Positions 20,034-29,171 of a stretch of 64,000 nt of DNA are shown one piece after another (the first letter of the stretch is position 1; each line of letters opens with the position of its first letter). The DNA is from JAJVHZ01 sp041395385 (lineage in GTDB: Bacteria; Pseudomonadota; Gammaproteobacteria; JAJPIJ01), in assembly GCA_041395385.1 (NCBI GenBank), contig JAWLAN010000007.1:1-64000 (forward strand), written 5' to 3'. Both the position numbers and the translations under genes were made by a program. The notes beneath the pieces were generated by a model. It did no database searches. It was not told the origin of the DNA and saw only the letters and a list, made by a program, of their open reading frames with translations.

Positions 20034-20086
20034 ACAACGGTCGTCATTACACAACCAGTCGATGCCGCAAGGCGTTAGGGGGAGCG

Positions 20087-21487
20087 ATGAATGAGCAAGT
20101 GGTGGCGCGGCTGTTCCAGGCGCGCGTTCGCGGCGAGCTCGCCGCGCCGAAGGGGATGACGGCGCAGGAGGCGCAGGCATTTCTCGAGAAGCACGACGTG
20201 CGCTACGTGCTGGCGCAGTTCGTCGACATCCACGGCGTGCCGAAGACCAAGGCGGTGCCGGCGGAGCACCTCGACATGATCCTCACCGACGGGGCCGGTT
20301 TTGCCGGTTTCGCCATCTGGGGCATGGCGATGGAGCCGCACGACCCGGACTTCATGGCAATAGGGGATCTCGACACCCTGACGCTGCTGCCGTGGATGCC
20401 GGGCTACGCCCGCATCGTCTGCCGCGGCCACGTGCGCGGCAAGCCGTATCCCTACGACACGCGCAACATCCTGCTCGCCCAGGTCGCGCGGCTCGCCGAG
20501 CGCGGCTGGACGATGAACACCGGCCTGGAGCCGGAGTTCATGCTGCTGAAGCAGGGCGCGAACGGGCGCCTGCAGCCGGTGGACGACACCGACACGCAGC
20601 CGAAGGCCGCCTACGACTACAAGGGTCTGAACCGCAGCCGCGGCTTCCTGGAGCGGCTCTCGGAGACGCTGCGCGCCGTCGGCATGGACGTCTACCAGAT
20701 CGATCACGAGGACGCCAACGGCCAGTTCGAGATCAACTATCGCTATGCCGACGCGGTGACCTCCGCCGATCACATCACCTTCGTGAAGATGGCGGCCAAC
20801 GAGATCGCCAACGAGATGGGCATCATCTGCACCTTCATGCCCAAGCCCATGTCGCACGCCACCGGCAACGGCATGCACATCCACCTCTCGATCGCCGACG
20901 CGGCCGGCCGCAACCTGTTCCAGGACGACGGTGACGGCAACGGCCTGGGGCTGAGCGAGCTCGCCTACCACTTCTGCGGCGGCCTGCTGCATCACGCCGG
21001 CGCGCTGGCCGCGCTGCTCGCGCCCACCGTCAATTCCTACAAGCGCCTGGTGGTCGGCCGCACGCTCTCGGGGGCCTCGTGGGCGCCGGCCTACATCTGC
21101 TATGGCGACAACAACCGTACCTCGATGGTGCGCGTGCCCTATGGGCGTCTGGAGCTGCGCCTCGGGGACTCGATGAATCCCTACCTCGGGACGGCGGCCA
21201 TGATCGCCGCCGGCCTCGACGGCGTGGATCGCAGGCTGCACCCCGGCCCGCCGCGCAACGCCAATTTCTACAAGTACTCGCCCGAGGATCTCCGCAGGGA
21301 GGGCATCTCGCTGCTGCCGCAGTCGCTGAGCGAGGCGCTGGTCGCGCTGGAGAACGACGCGCTGTTCGCCGAGCAGCTGGGCCGGGGATTCGTCGAGGAG
21401 TTCATCACGCTGAAGCGCATGGAGTGGGTGGAGTACCACCGTCACGTATCGGACTGGGAAGTCTCCCAGTACCTGCAGTTCTTCTGA
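20087..21487 (+). CDS. glnT: Glutamine-synthetase-like type III (GlnT) gamma-glutamyl-amide ligase
   Basis: A protein of 466 residues after GGGGGAGCG. It shows the glutamine synthetase fold: LEPEFMLLKQG near 145 (metal-binding Glu), NGQFEINY near 210, NGMHIHLSIAD near 263 (substrate loop), NSYKRLVVG near 315 and a REL-type segment (YGRLELRL) near 347. It belongs to the GlnT/type III branch, which includes gamma-glutamylmethylamide synthetase (GmaS) of the N-methylglutamate pathway as well as enzymes acting on other amines. The three genes after it encode the matching N-methylglutamate-synthase-type subunits, which favours an amine rather than ammonia as substrate. The amine is not determined by sequence alone. 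Confidence 0.82.
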   Translation: MNEQVVARLFQARVRGELAAPKGMTAQEAQAFLEKHDVRYVLAQFVDIHGVPKTKAVPAEHLDMILTDGAGFAGFAIWGMAMEPHDPDFMAIGDLDTLTLLPWMPGYARIVCRGHVRGKPYPYDTRNILLAQVARLAERGWTMNTGLEPEFMLLKQGANGRLQPVDDTDTQPKAAYDYKGLNRSRGFLERLSETLRAVGMDVYQIDHEDANGQFEINYRYADAVTSADHITFVKMAANEIANEMGIICTFMPKPMSHATGNGMHIHLSIADAAGRNLFQDDGDGNGLGLSELAYHFCGGLLHHAGALAALLAPTVNSYKRLVVGRTLSGASWAPAYICYGDNNRTSMVRVPYGRLELRLGDSMNPYLGTAAMIAAGLDGVDRRLHPGPPRNANFYKYSPEDLRREGISLLPQSLSEALVALENDALFAEQLGRGFVEEFITLKRMEWVEYHRHVSDWEVSQYLQFF

Positions 21488-21503
21488 TCGGAAGGAGCAA
21501 GAC

Positions 21504-22403
21504 ATGTGTGGATTGGTCGGTCTGCTGGCGAAGACGCCGGCAATCTCCGAACAGCTGGGCGCACTGATGCGCCCGATGCTGGAAGGCATGACGCAGCGGG
21601 GACCGGACTCTGCCGGTTTCGCCATATTCAACCAGTCGCCCGACAGCAAGGCGTGGCGCATCAACGTCCTGGCGCCCGTGGAGGACTACGACTGGGCGCC
21701 GGTGTCCTCGACGCTGGCGGCCAAGCGGCTCGGCGGCAAGGTGGGGCTCAACGCCGACGGTCGGCACGCCATCATCGAGCTCAGCGGCGATCCGGCGCCG
21801 GTGCTCGTCTGCCTGCAGGAGGAGTTCCCCGCGCTCGACGTGCTGTCCACCGGCCACGCCATGGACATCTACAAGGACGTGGGGCTGCCGCGCGAGGTCG
21901 CCGAACGCTACCGCCTCGATGAGCGCACCGGCACGCACGCCATCGGCCACACCCGCATGGCGACGGAGTCGGAGATCACGCCGCGGCACGCGCACCCGTT
22001 CGTCGCCGGCCCGGACTTCTGCATCGTCCACAACGGCTCGCTGTCGAATCCCTACAGCGTGCGCAAGCGGGTGCAGCGGCGGGGCATCCACTTCGACAGC
22101 AACAACGACACCGAGTCGGCGGCGCGCTTCATCCAGTGGCGGCTCGGCGAGGGCGACGATCTCGAGACTGCCGTCACCCACGGCCTGCGCGAGCTCGACG
22201 GCTTCTACACGCTGCTGATGGGCGACGGCAAGAGCATGGCGCTGGTGCGCGATCCGTTCGCCTGCAAGCCGGCGGTGGTGGCCGAGACCGACGACTATGT
22301 GGCCATCGCCTCGGAGTTCCGATCGCTCAAGCATCTTCCGCACATCAACGAGGCCTCGATCTACGAGCCCAAACCCGAGAGAGTCTACGTATGGAAAGTC
22401 TAG
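21504..22403 (+). CDS. mgsA: Class II glutamine amidotransferase, N-methylglutamate synthase subunit A-like (GlxB)
   Basis: A protein of 299 residues. The Ntn nucleophile is Cys2 (MCGLVGLLAKT), with RGPDSAGFA near 32, IGHTRMATES near 149 and NGSLSNP near 175. This is the glutaminase half, cut off as a separate chain, of a glutamate-synthase-type enzyme. In MgsA/GlxB the amidotransferase works with the two chains encoded next. It begins 16 bases after glnT, and its stop overlaps mgsB by 13 bases. Confidence 0.85.
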   Translation: MCGLVGLLAKTPAISEQLGALMRPMLEGMTQRGPDSAGFAIFNQSPDSKAWRINVLAPVEDYDWAPVSSTLAAKRLGGKVGLNADGRHAIIELSGDPAPVLVCLQEEFPALDVLSTGHAMDIYKDVGLPREVAERYRLDERTGTHAIGHTRMATESEITPRHAHPFVAGPDFCIVHNGSLSNPYSVRKRVQRRGIHFDSNNDTESAARFIQWRLGEGDDLETAVTHGLRELDGFYTLLMGDGKSMALVRDPFACKPAVVAETDDYVAIASEFRSLKHLPHINEASIYEPKPERVYVWKV

Positions 22404-23143
22404 CGACAGCAGAGAAGCGCGCGGCACGCGCGCAGCCGGCCGGCCGGCACGGCGGGGAATCGGTCGCCTACGACCTGGCGGCGGGGACCGTGCGGGAACT
22501 CAACCGCATGCTGCACGGCGATCTCCTCGGGCAGGGCGTGAGGCGGGTCGTCATCGAGAACCCGGACGGCGCCCACAACATCGCCGTCGGCCTGGATGCG
22601 CCGCTGCAGATCGAGATCAACGGGCACGCGGGATACTTCACCGCCGGCCAGAACATGCAGGCGCACGTGACCGTGCACGGCAACGCCGGGCGCAGCCTCG
22701 CGGAGAACATCATGTCCGGCTACGTGCGCGTGAAGGGCTACGCCTCGGAGTCGGTGGCGGCCTCCGGTCACGGCGGGCTGGTGGTCGTGGAAGGCGACGC
22801 CGGATCCCGATGCGGGATCTCCATGAAGGGCGTGGACATCGTCGTCGGCGGCAGCGTCGGCCACATGTCCGCCTTCATGGCCCAGGCCGGCCGCCTGGTC
22901 GTCTGCGGCGATGCCGGCCATGGGCTGGGCGACTCGCTCTACGAGGCGATCATCTACGTGCGCGGCCGCATCGAGGGATTCGGCGCCGATGCGCGCGAGG
23001 AGCCGATGGCGGAGGCCGACTACGCGTCCGTCGAGGAGCTCCTCGCCCGCGCCGGTTTCCAATACAACCCGCGGGATTTCAAGCGCGTCGCCTCGGCGCG
23101 GACGCTCTATCACTGGAATCCCGATGCCAATCAGGAGTACTGA
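22391..23143 (+). CDS. mgsB: Glutamate synthase GXGXG-domain protein, N-methylglutamate synthase subunit B-like (GlxC)
   Basis: A protein of 250 residues from the ATG at 22391, inside the end of mgsA. It is a right-handed beta-helix of the GltB C-terminal (GXGXG) type: repeated G-containing turns such as GHAGYFTAGQNM, GNAGRSLAEN and GHMSAFMAQAGRLVVCGDAG. On its own it is the MgsB/GlxC subunit that bridges the amidotransferase and the FMN subunit. The preceding 30 residues are basic and Ala-rich. The next gene follows after a 3-base gap. Confidence 0.82.
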   Translation: MESLATAEKRAARAQPAGRHGGESVAYDLAAGTVRELNRMLHGDLLGQGVRRVVIENPDGAHNIAVGLDAPLQIEINGHAGYFTAGQNMQAHVTVHGNAGRSLAENIMSGYVRVKGYASESVAASGHGGLVVVEGDAGSRCGISMKGVDIVVGGSVGHMSAFMAQAGRLVVCGDAGHGLGDSLYEAIIYVRGRIEGFGADAREEPMAEADYASVEELLARAGFQYNPRDFKRVASARTLYHWNPDANQEY

Positions 23144-23146
23144 GCG

Positions 23147-24532
23147 ATGAACCATCCCGTGCCCGTCATTCCCGAGGCGGAGTCCTTTCCGGAGGACTTC
23201 TCGCTGGAGACCAACTACACGTTCAACCCCGACACGCTGCGCTACATCCAGCTCGCCGCGCGCCGCGGCGTCTACGACATCCGCGGCATGGGCGCGAAGC
23301 GCAAGCTGCCGACCTTCGACGACCTCACCTTCCTGACGGCCTCGGCGTCGCGCTATGCGCTGGAGGGCTATCGCGAGAAGTGCACGACCAGGACGGTGCT
23401 GGGCACCCGCTACGCGGAGAAGCCGATCGAGCTCGCCATGCCGCTCACCTTCGCCGGCATGAGCTTCGGGGCGCTGTCGGCCAACATCAAGGAGGCGCTC
23501 GGGCGGGCGGCCACGATGCTGGGGACCACGACCACCACCGGCGACGGCGGCATGACGCCGGAGGAACGCGAGTCCTCCAGGACGCTGGTCTACCAGGTGC
23601 TGCCGTCGCGCTACGGCTTCAACCCGAACGATCTGCGCAAGGCCGACGCGATCGAGGTCGTGCTGGGGCAGGGTGCCAAGCCGGGCGGCGGCGGCATGCT
23701 GCTCGGGCAGAAGATCACCGAGCGCGTGGCGATGATGCGCACGCTGCCGGTCGGCGTGGACCAGCGCTCCGCCTGCCGGCACCCGGACTGGACGGGCGCC
23801 GACGATCTCGCCATCAAGATCGAGGAGCTGCGCGAGATCACCGAGTGGCGGGTGCCGATCTATGTGAAGATCGGCGCCACGCGCGTGAAAAACGATGTGA
23901 TGCTGGCGGTGAAGGCGGGCGCCGACGTCGTGGTGCTGGACGGCATGCAGGGCGGCACGGCGGCGACACAGCAGGTCTTCATCGAGCACACCGGGATCCC
24001 GACCATCGCCGCCGTGCGCCAGGCGCGCGAGGCGCTCGAGGAGATGGACATGGTGGGCGTGGTGCAGCTCATCGTCTCCGGCGGCATCCGCAGCGGCGCG
24101 GACGTCGCGAAGGCGATCGCGCTCGGCGCCGACGCGGTCGCCATCGGCATGGGCGCGCTGGTCGCGCTCGGCTGCAACAGCTCCTACTACGTGCAGGGCA
24201 AGCAGCGCATCTCCGCGCAGGCGGACTACCGGGCGCTCGGCACCGCGCCCGGATCCTGCCATCACTGCCACACCGGGCGCTGCCCCGTGGGCATCACCAC
24301 GCAGGACCCGGTGCTGCAGGAGCGCGTGCGGCCGGAGGACGGCGCGCGCCATCTGAAGAGCTACTTCCAGACGATGAACATGGAGCTGACGACGCTGGCC
24401 AGGGCCTGCGGCAAGTCCGACGTGCATCACCTGGAGCCCGAGGACCTGGTCGGTCTGACGATCGAGGCGGCGGCGATGGCCGGCGTGCCGCTGGCGGGAA
24501 CCGACTGGGTCCCGGGTGCGGCGGCGCGCTGA
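23147..24532 (+). CDS. mgsC: FMN-binding glutamate synthase, N-methylglutamate synthase subunit C-like (GlxD)
   Basis: A protein of 461 residues, the FMN (TIM-barrel) domain of glutamate synthase. Features in order: MPLTFAGMSFGALSANIKEA, TTTTTGDGGMTPEE, KPGGGGMLLGQKI, VVVLDGMQGGTA, SGGIRSGADVAKAIALGADA, and the iron-sulphur cysteine cluster CHHCHTGRCPVGI near residue 370. It should transfer the amino or alkylamino group onto 2-oxoglutarate or glutamate. In methylotrophs this trio makes N-methylglutamate. A strong hairpin terminator follows at 24600-24632. Confidence 0.85.
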   Translation: MNHPVPVIPEAESFPEDFSLETNYTFNPDTLRYIQLAARRGVYDIRGMGAKRKLPTFDDLTFLTASASRYALEGYREKCTTRTVLGTRYAEKPIELAMPLTFAGMSFGALSANIKEALGRAATMLGTTTTTGDGGMTPEERESSRTLVYQVLPSRYGFNPNDLRKADAIEVVLGQGAKPGGGGMLLGQKITERVAMMRTLPVGVDQRSACRHPDWTGADDLAIKIEELREITEWRVPIYVKIGATRVKNDVMLAVKAGADVVVLDGMQGGTAATQQVFIEHTGIPTIAAVRQAREALEEMDMVGVVQLIVSGGIRSGADVAKAIALGADAVAIGMGALVALGCNSSYYVQGKQRISAQADYRALGTAPGSCHHCHTGRCPVGITTQDPVLQERVRPEDGARHLKSYFQTMNMELTTLARACGKSDVHHLEPEDLVGLTIEAAAMAGVPLAGTDWVPGAAAR

Positions 24533-24599
24533 CGCGGGCCGCACGCGCGGGTGTTTCGACGACCTCCCAGTAAGAGCACTTTCCCTGGTGCTCATTCAA

Positions 24600-24638
24600 C
24601 CGCTTTCGGCCTGCCAGCAGTGCCGAAAGCGGCCTTTT
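24600..24638 (+). terminator. Rho-independent terminator after mgsC
   Basis: A perfect 11-bp stem (CCGCTTTCGGC and GCCGAAAGCGG) with an 11-nt loop is followed by CCTTTTAC. It closes the glnT-mgsABC transcript before the RidA gene. Confidence 0.85.
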
Positions 24639-24690
24639 ACGCCGGGCACTGATGCACAATGGTCACGAGAATGAATAACGGAGGGCAGCA

Positions 24691-25071
24691 ATGAGCAACG
24701 CCAGAAAGAACATCTCTTCCGGTGGCGCCTACGAATCGATCTTCGGTTACTCGCGCGCGGTGCGGGTGGGCAATCATGTCCACGTCTCCGGAACCTGCGC
24801 GCCGCCGGGCAACGAGAACAACGACGCCTACGTGCAGGCGCGCGCGGCGCTGGAGATCATCGGCCGCGCGCTCGCCGAGGCCGGCGCGAGCTTCAACGAC
24901 GTGGTGCGCACCGTGGTCTACATCATGGACATCAAGGACGCCGAGCTGGTGGCGAAGGCGCACCTGGAGACCTTCGACGCCATACGCCCCGCGAGCACGC
25001 TGGTGCAGATCACCTCCGCGCTGCGCCCGTGGCAGCGCGTTGAGATCGAGGCCTACGCGATCTGCGGGTAG
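24691..25071 (+). CDS. RidA-family enamine/imine deaminase
   Basis: A protein of 126 residues from an ATG after GGAGGG. It has the RidA/YjgF fold pattern, with DVVRTVVYIMDIKD and the C-terminal PASTLVQITSAL and RVEIEAYAI segments; the arginine in DVVRTVVY and the Glu in the IEAYA strand are family-typical. RidA proteins hydrolyse reactive enamines and imines. Placed just after an amine-oxidising cluster, it may clear an imine made by the FAD oxidase, although it has its own terminator-separated transcript. Confidence 0.85.
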   Translation: MSNARKNISSGGAYESIFGYSRAVRVGNHVHVSGTCAPPGNENNDAYVQARAALEIIGRALAEAGASFNDVVRTVVYIMDIKDAELVAKAHLETFDAIRPASTLVQITSALRPWQRVEIEAYAICG

Positions 25072-25753
25072 CGATAGCGTCGTCACCTCGACGGTCAGTC
25101 CGGTAACGGCAGTCTCAACGTGGTCTGACATCCCCGGAATCATCGTCGAGATGACTCTCAGGAGTGCGGGGCCGCGCCGCCAGTACTCCGAGAAGCACGC
25201 CGTCTGACACGCACGCGAATCGGACGCAGGCAGTCGCCACGAAGTTCATTTCCGGGTCCCAGCCTGCTCGTGGCTTGGACTCGTTCTCGTCGAATTCATG
25301 CGCGCGCCGCCCATCGTGTCGGTCCCGTCATCGGCATTGATGGCGCAGCACCATCATCGGCCATGGCAGATGGCCGGGCAGTCCGGCGCGCGGGCCGCGC
25401 CGGCAGGCACGCGAGGGACCGTCGCCGCAACCCGACACGTCCGGCATCCACGGCGTCCCCGCACCGCTCATCGCATGAGGCAAGGCAGCCTGCGCCTGCC
25501 ATCGAGTTCGATTTTTCCGTCGCAGTTCCGTGCTCAAGGCCCGGGGGAGGCCGGTTGTTGCACCGGAGCGGGGAACATGCCTCGTTGTGGCGCGCGAGCT
25601 GTGACGCAGCGCACGCGAGGCACCGGCATGGGTGCGAATCTTGCCTAACTGTCCAGCACTACGCAGCGGTGAATACGTCCAATGCCGAATTCTGGCCTGT
25701 TGTCCGATGCGGGCAGTGTGGATGGCCAGGGCACCAACGAAGGGATAGTCACA
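25072..25753. other. Non-coding or unrecognised stretch
   Basis: About 680 bases between RidA and the second FemAB-like gene. Open frames here have no recognisable motifs, no good ribosome site and look like GC-driven shadows. I saw no tRNA, repeat array or clear FNR/DNR site. It may hold the promoter of the following gene. Confidence 0.4.
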
Positions 25754-27127
25754 GTGAGCACAGATGTCGACGTGAACGGTCTGTACTATCTGGGCGACGC
25801 GACGGGCGCGGCGTGCGCTCAGGACGGAAAATCGGACGCACAGCCTGGCCGCACGAGCGGCGGGGTCACGGTGACGGTCCTCGGTGGACGCGACGGCGCC
25901 CTGCCTGACATCAGGAATGCCTGGCAGCGCTGTCTCCAGCGGGCGCCGGACCATCAGCAACTTTTCAGCTTCGAGTATTTCGACGCCTGGCTGCGGTACG
26001 AAGCCAGGGGCGGGCGCTGGTCCGGGGAGACCCGACTGCTGCTCGCTCACGACTGCGACGGCGAACTCGTGGGTATCCTGCCGCTGGCCTGCAAGCGCTA
26101 TGGACTTTTTCGCCTGTGGATGCTGGCGGGTCCCTACGAACCGTTGCGCGGATTCGTGTGTCACCCGCGCTTGGCGGCCGCGGTCACCGAGGCCTTCGCG
26201 CGCAAGCTGGTGTCGATGCATGTCTGGCTGCAGGCGGTTCGGCTGGGGCCGGTCGACACCAGTTTCCCCGAGGTCGCCCTGCTGATGGAACACATGCAGC
26301 GGCTGAGCGGGCGGCTGGCGTCCTTCGCGACGCCCGCCGCCGTGTACGCCGCGGACGTGCCCACTACCGTGGCGCAGTTCCAGGAGCGGGTGCGAGCCTC
26401 CAGGAACTTGAGTCGCATCGCCTCGCGCCAGCGGCGGCTGGAACGGGAGGAGGGGATGCGCATCGAACGCTACGCCAATCCGACCGGTGAGCGGCTGAGC
26501 ACGATCCTCGAGGAGTGCCGGCTCGTGGAGTCGCAGTCCTGGCTCGTGTCGGCTGCCGACGGGCGGTTGCGTTTCGGCACGGACGCGCAGTTGAAGTTCT
26601 GGCGGCATCTCTGCGATCGGGATGCGTGCTCGCGCCGCGACGTCGACATCTGGGTGGTGTACATGGGTGCCAAACCCGTCGCGTTCGACCTGGTGATCAC
26701 GCTTGGTACGGTTCGTTACCTCTACGCCGGGCAGTACGACAAGGAGCATGCAAAGTGCGGGCTGGGCTGGATGCTCAACATGGCGTACACGCGCGAAGGC
26801 ATCGAGCGCGGCGTGCGCACGGTCGACATGGGCACCGGCAGTGTCGAATACAAGCAGCAGGCAGGCGGTGCGATATTCGACGTGCGCCGGGATTCATGCC
26901 TGCTTCCGGGGGGACCCCTCGGCACGGTTGCCGCGCGCATACTCTCCTCGGAGCGCTTGCGGATGGTGCTGCGTCGCATACGGCAGTGGCGACGGACCGG
27001 AATGACGGGCGTCCTGTCAGTGGCCGCGCACCCGCAGACCGAGAGGGTCGTGGTTGGCGCGAGCGACGATATCGTCGCGACGCCCGCGCTGTTCGCGATG
27101 GTGAAGACCCTGATTGCCGTGCCCTAG
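25754..27127 (+). CDS. FemAB/CelD-like GNAT-fold acyltransferase, paralogue B
   Basis: A protein of 457 residues from the GTG at 25754, chosen because GAAGGGA lies 8 bases upstream; an ATG at 25682 would add 24 residues but lacks a ribosome site. It matches the gene at 4035-5249 block for block: VTVTVLGGRDGALP, VGILPLACKR, then SQSWLVSAADGR, AGQYDKEHAKCGLGWMLN and VDMGTGSVEYKQQAGG. It also carries about 50 extra C-terminal residues. No signal or membrane segment. As for paralogue A, an acyl transfer to an unknown acceptor is inferred from the fold. It stands alone, convergent with uup. Confidence 0.75.
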   Translation: MSTDVDVNGLYYLGDATGAACAQDGKSDAQPGRTSGGVTVTVLGGRDGALPDIRNAWQRCLQRAPDHQQLFSFEYFDAWLRYEARGGRWSGETRLLLAHDCDGELVGILPLACKRYGLFRLWMLAGPYEPLRGFVCHPRLAAAVTEAFARKLVSMHVWLQAVRLGPVDTSFPEVALLMEHMQRLSGRLASFATPAAVYAADVPTTVAQFQERVRASRNLSRIASRQRRLEREEGMRIERYANPTGERLSTILEECRLVESQSWLVSAADGRLRFGTDAQLKFWRHLCDRDACSRRDVDIWVVYMGAKPVAFDLVITLGTVRYLYAGQYDKEHAKCGLGWMLNMAYTREGIERGVRTVDMGTGSVEYKQQAGGAIFDVRRDSCLLPGGPLGTVAARILSSERLRMVLRRIRQWRRTGMTGVLSVAAHPQTERVVVGASDDIVATPALFAMVKTLIAVP

Positions 27128-27230
27128 GCGCTCCGCCGAGCTTCCGCCGCCGCAGCCGGACTGACGCACTCCATCTGTTCTCGGTGCGCGGGTATCCGCG
27201 AGGGATCGCGCACACCTCCGCGGCGAGGTC

Positions 27231-29030
27231 TCAGGCGCCGCGCCTCCTGGCTTCGAGTGTCTCCCAGCGCTCGAGCTTGTCCATGAGCATCGCCTCGATC
27301 TCCGCGCCGCGTGCGGAGTCGGCGCGCAGCGTGGCAGCATGCTTCCGGTAGTAGTCACCATCCGCCAATTTCTCGGCCAGCCGGCGCTGTTCGTCCTCGA
27401 GCACCTCGATCTCCCGCGGGATGGATTCCAGCTCGCGTTGTTCCCGGTAACTGAGCTTGGTCTTCGGCGCCACCCTCGACGCCGGCGGTGGCGAGGAGCC
27501 AGCCGGTGGCGTCGATGCGGCGGCGGTGAGCGGGCGCTGCGCCCGCCAGTCGCTGTAGCCACCGACGTACTCACCCCAGCGGCCCTCGCCCTCGGCGACG
27601 AGGGTCTGCGTGACCACGTTGTCGAGGAACGCCCGATCGTGGCTGACCAGCACGATCGTGCCGGCGTAGTCCTGCAGCAGCTGCTCGAGCAGCTCCAGGG
27701 TGTCGATGTCGAGGTCGTTGGTCGGCTCATCGAGCACCAGCAGATTGGCCGGACGCGCGAACAGCCTGGCGAGCAGCAACCGGTTGCGCTCGCCGCCGGA
27801 GAGCACCTTCACCGGCGAGCGAGCGCGTTCCGGGGAGAACAGGAAGTCGCCGAGATAACTCGCGATGTGGCGCCGCGTGCCGTTCTGTTCGATCCAGTCG
27901 GATCCCGGGCTGATGGTGTCTCCCACGGTGCGCTCGGGATCGAGCTGCTCGCGCATCTGGTCGAAGTACGCGACCTGCAGGTTGGTGCCGAGGCGCACCG
28001 TGCCGCTGTCCGGTTTCTCCATGCCCAGCAGCAGCCGGATGAGCGTGGATTTCCCGGCCCCGTTCGCACCGATGAGAGCGAGACGATCGCCGCGCATCAG
28101 GCGCATGCTGAGATCGCGGACGATTACCCGATCGCCGAACCGCTTGCTCACCTTCTCGAACTCCGCCACCAGCCTGCCTGAGCGCTCGCCGGCATCGACG
28201 GCGAGACCGACGCGGCCGATCCTCTCGCGTCGGGCGGCCCGCTCCCGGCGCAGACCCTCCAGCCGACGCACCCGTCCCTCGTTGCGGGTGCGTCGCGCCT
28301 TCACCCCCTGGCGGATCCATGCCTCTTCCTGCGCCCAGAACCTCTCGAACCGGCGGTGCGCCGCATCCTCGGCCGCGTTCTCCTCCTCCTTGATGCGTTC
28401 GTAGGCGCTGAAGTTTCCCGGGTAGGATCGCAGCAGGCCGCGGTCGAGCTCCACGATGCGGGTGGTCACGCGATCGAGGAACTGGCGGTCGTGGGTGACC
28501 AGGATGGCGGCCGGGACTCGCGACACCGCCTCTTCCAGCAGGGAGATCGCATCCATGTCCAGATGATTGGTCGGCTCATCCAGCAGCAGCAGATCCGGTT
28601 GCAGCGCGAGCGCCAGCGCCAGGGCCGCGCGCTTGCGCTCTCCGCCCGAGGCGCGCGCCGGATCCACTTCGCCGCGCACCCCGAAGCGATCCATGAACTC
28701 GGCAAGTCGCGTCTCCACGCTCCAGCGCTCGCGTTCGTCGTGGATCCCCGCGATGCGGCCGCGCCGCTGCAGCGACTCGCGGAGACCGACGGCTGCGGGC
28801 AGCTCCGGTTCCTGCTCGACATGGGCGATGCGCAGGCCGGCTTGCCGCCTTAGCTCGCCGCCGGAGAGCTCCTCGGCGCCGTGGATGACCCTCAGGAGGG
28901 ATGACTTGCCGGTGCCGTTGCGGCCGATGAGGCCGATCCGCTCGCCCTGGTCCACGGCCAGCGAGGCGCCGTCGAGCAGCGGCTGCAGGCCGTGGGCGAG
29001 CTCGCCGTTCAGCAGATTGATGATTGCCAT
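27231..29030 (-). CDS. uup: ABC-F ATPase Uup
   Basis: A protein of 599 residues from the ATG at 29030. Two ABC domains without membrane segments: Walker A GRNGTGKSS with signature ASGGERKR and LLLDEPTNHLD in the first, GANGAGKST with LSGGERNR and VLDEPTNDLD in the second. The inter-domain linker contains a basic ARRTRNEGRVRRLEGLR helix. The C-terminal KTKLSYREQRELESIPREIE segment is the coiled-coil DNA/RNA-binding domain typical of Uup. ABC-F proteins act on ribosomes; Uup affects ribosome function and precise transposon excision in E. coli. Faces the FemAB-like gene; single gene. Confidence 0.9.
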   Translation of the reverse strand: MAIINLLNGELAHGLQPLLDGASLAVDQGERIGLIGRNGTGKSSLLRVIHGAEELSGGELRRQAGLRIAHVEQEPELPAAVGLRESLQRRGRIAGIHDERERWSVETRLAEFMDRFGVRGEVDPARASGGERKRAALALALALQPDLLLLDEPTNHLDMDAISLLEEAVSRVPAAILVTHDRQFLDRVTTRIVELDRGLLRSYPGNFSAYERIKEEENAAEDAAHRRFERFWAQEEAWIRQGVKARRTRNEGRVRRLEGLRRERAARRERIGRVGLAVDAGERSGRLVAEFEKVSKRFGDRVIVRDLSMRLMRGDRLALIGANGAGKSTLIRLLLGMEKPDSGTVRLGTNLQVAYFDQMREQLDPERTVGDTISPGSDWIEQNGTRRHIASYLGDFLFSPERARSPVKVLSGGERNRLLLARLFARPANLLVLDEPTNDLDIDTLELLEQLLQDYAGTIVLVSHDRAFLDNVVTQTLVAEGEGRWGEYVGGYSDWRAQRPLTAAASTPPAGSSPPPASRVAPKTKLSYREQRELESIPREIEVLEDEQRRLAEKLADGDYYRKHAATLRADSARGAEIEAMLMDKLERWETLEARRRGA

Positions 29031-29171
29031 GGGGCCGGCACGATACCGCAATCGGTCGGCAGCACAAGGCCCCATCGCCGTGCGGACTGCACTTCCGCGG
29101 CGTCAGAGAGGTCCCGACGCCCATGGCGTAGCGATCTGCCGCGCTTCGGAGACGCGGCGGCCCGCAATCCG

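Noticed and set aside
15873..20082. The 8-mer TTAGGGGG upstream of the regulator (15873), the FAD oxidase (18565) and glnT (20075)
   Set aside because: One copy is the glnT ribosome site, and about one per strand is expected by chance, so it is not convincing as a shared signal.
22400..24595. A 731-codon minus-strand open frame opposite mgsB and mgsC
   Set aside because: The plus-strand products match glutamate synthase domains; the reverse frame has none.
25270..25908. A 212-codon plus-strand open frame
   Set aside because: No motif and no ribosome site; it overlaps the start of the second FemAB-like gene in another frame.
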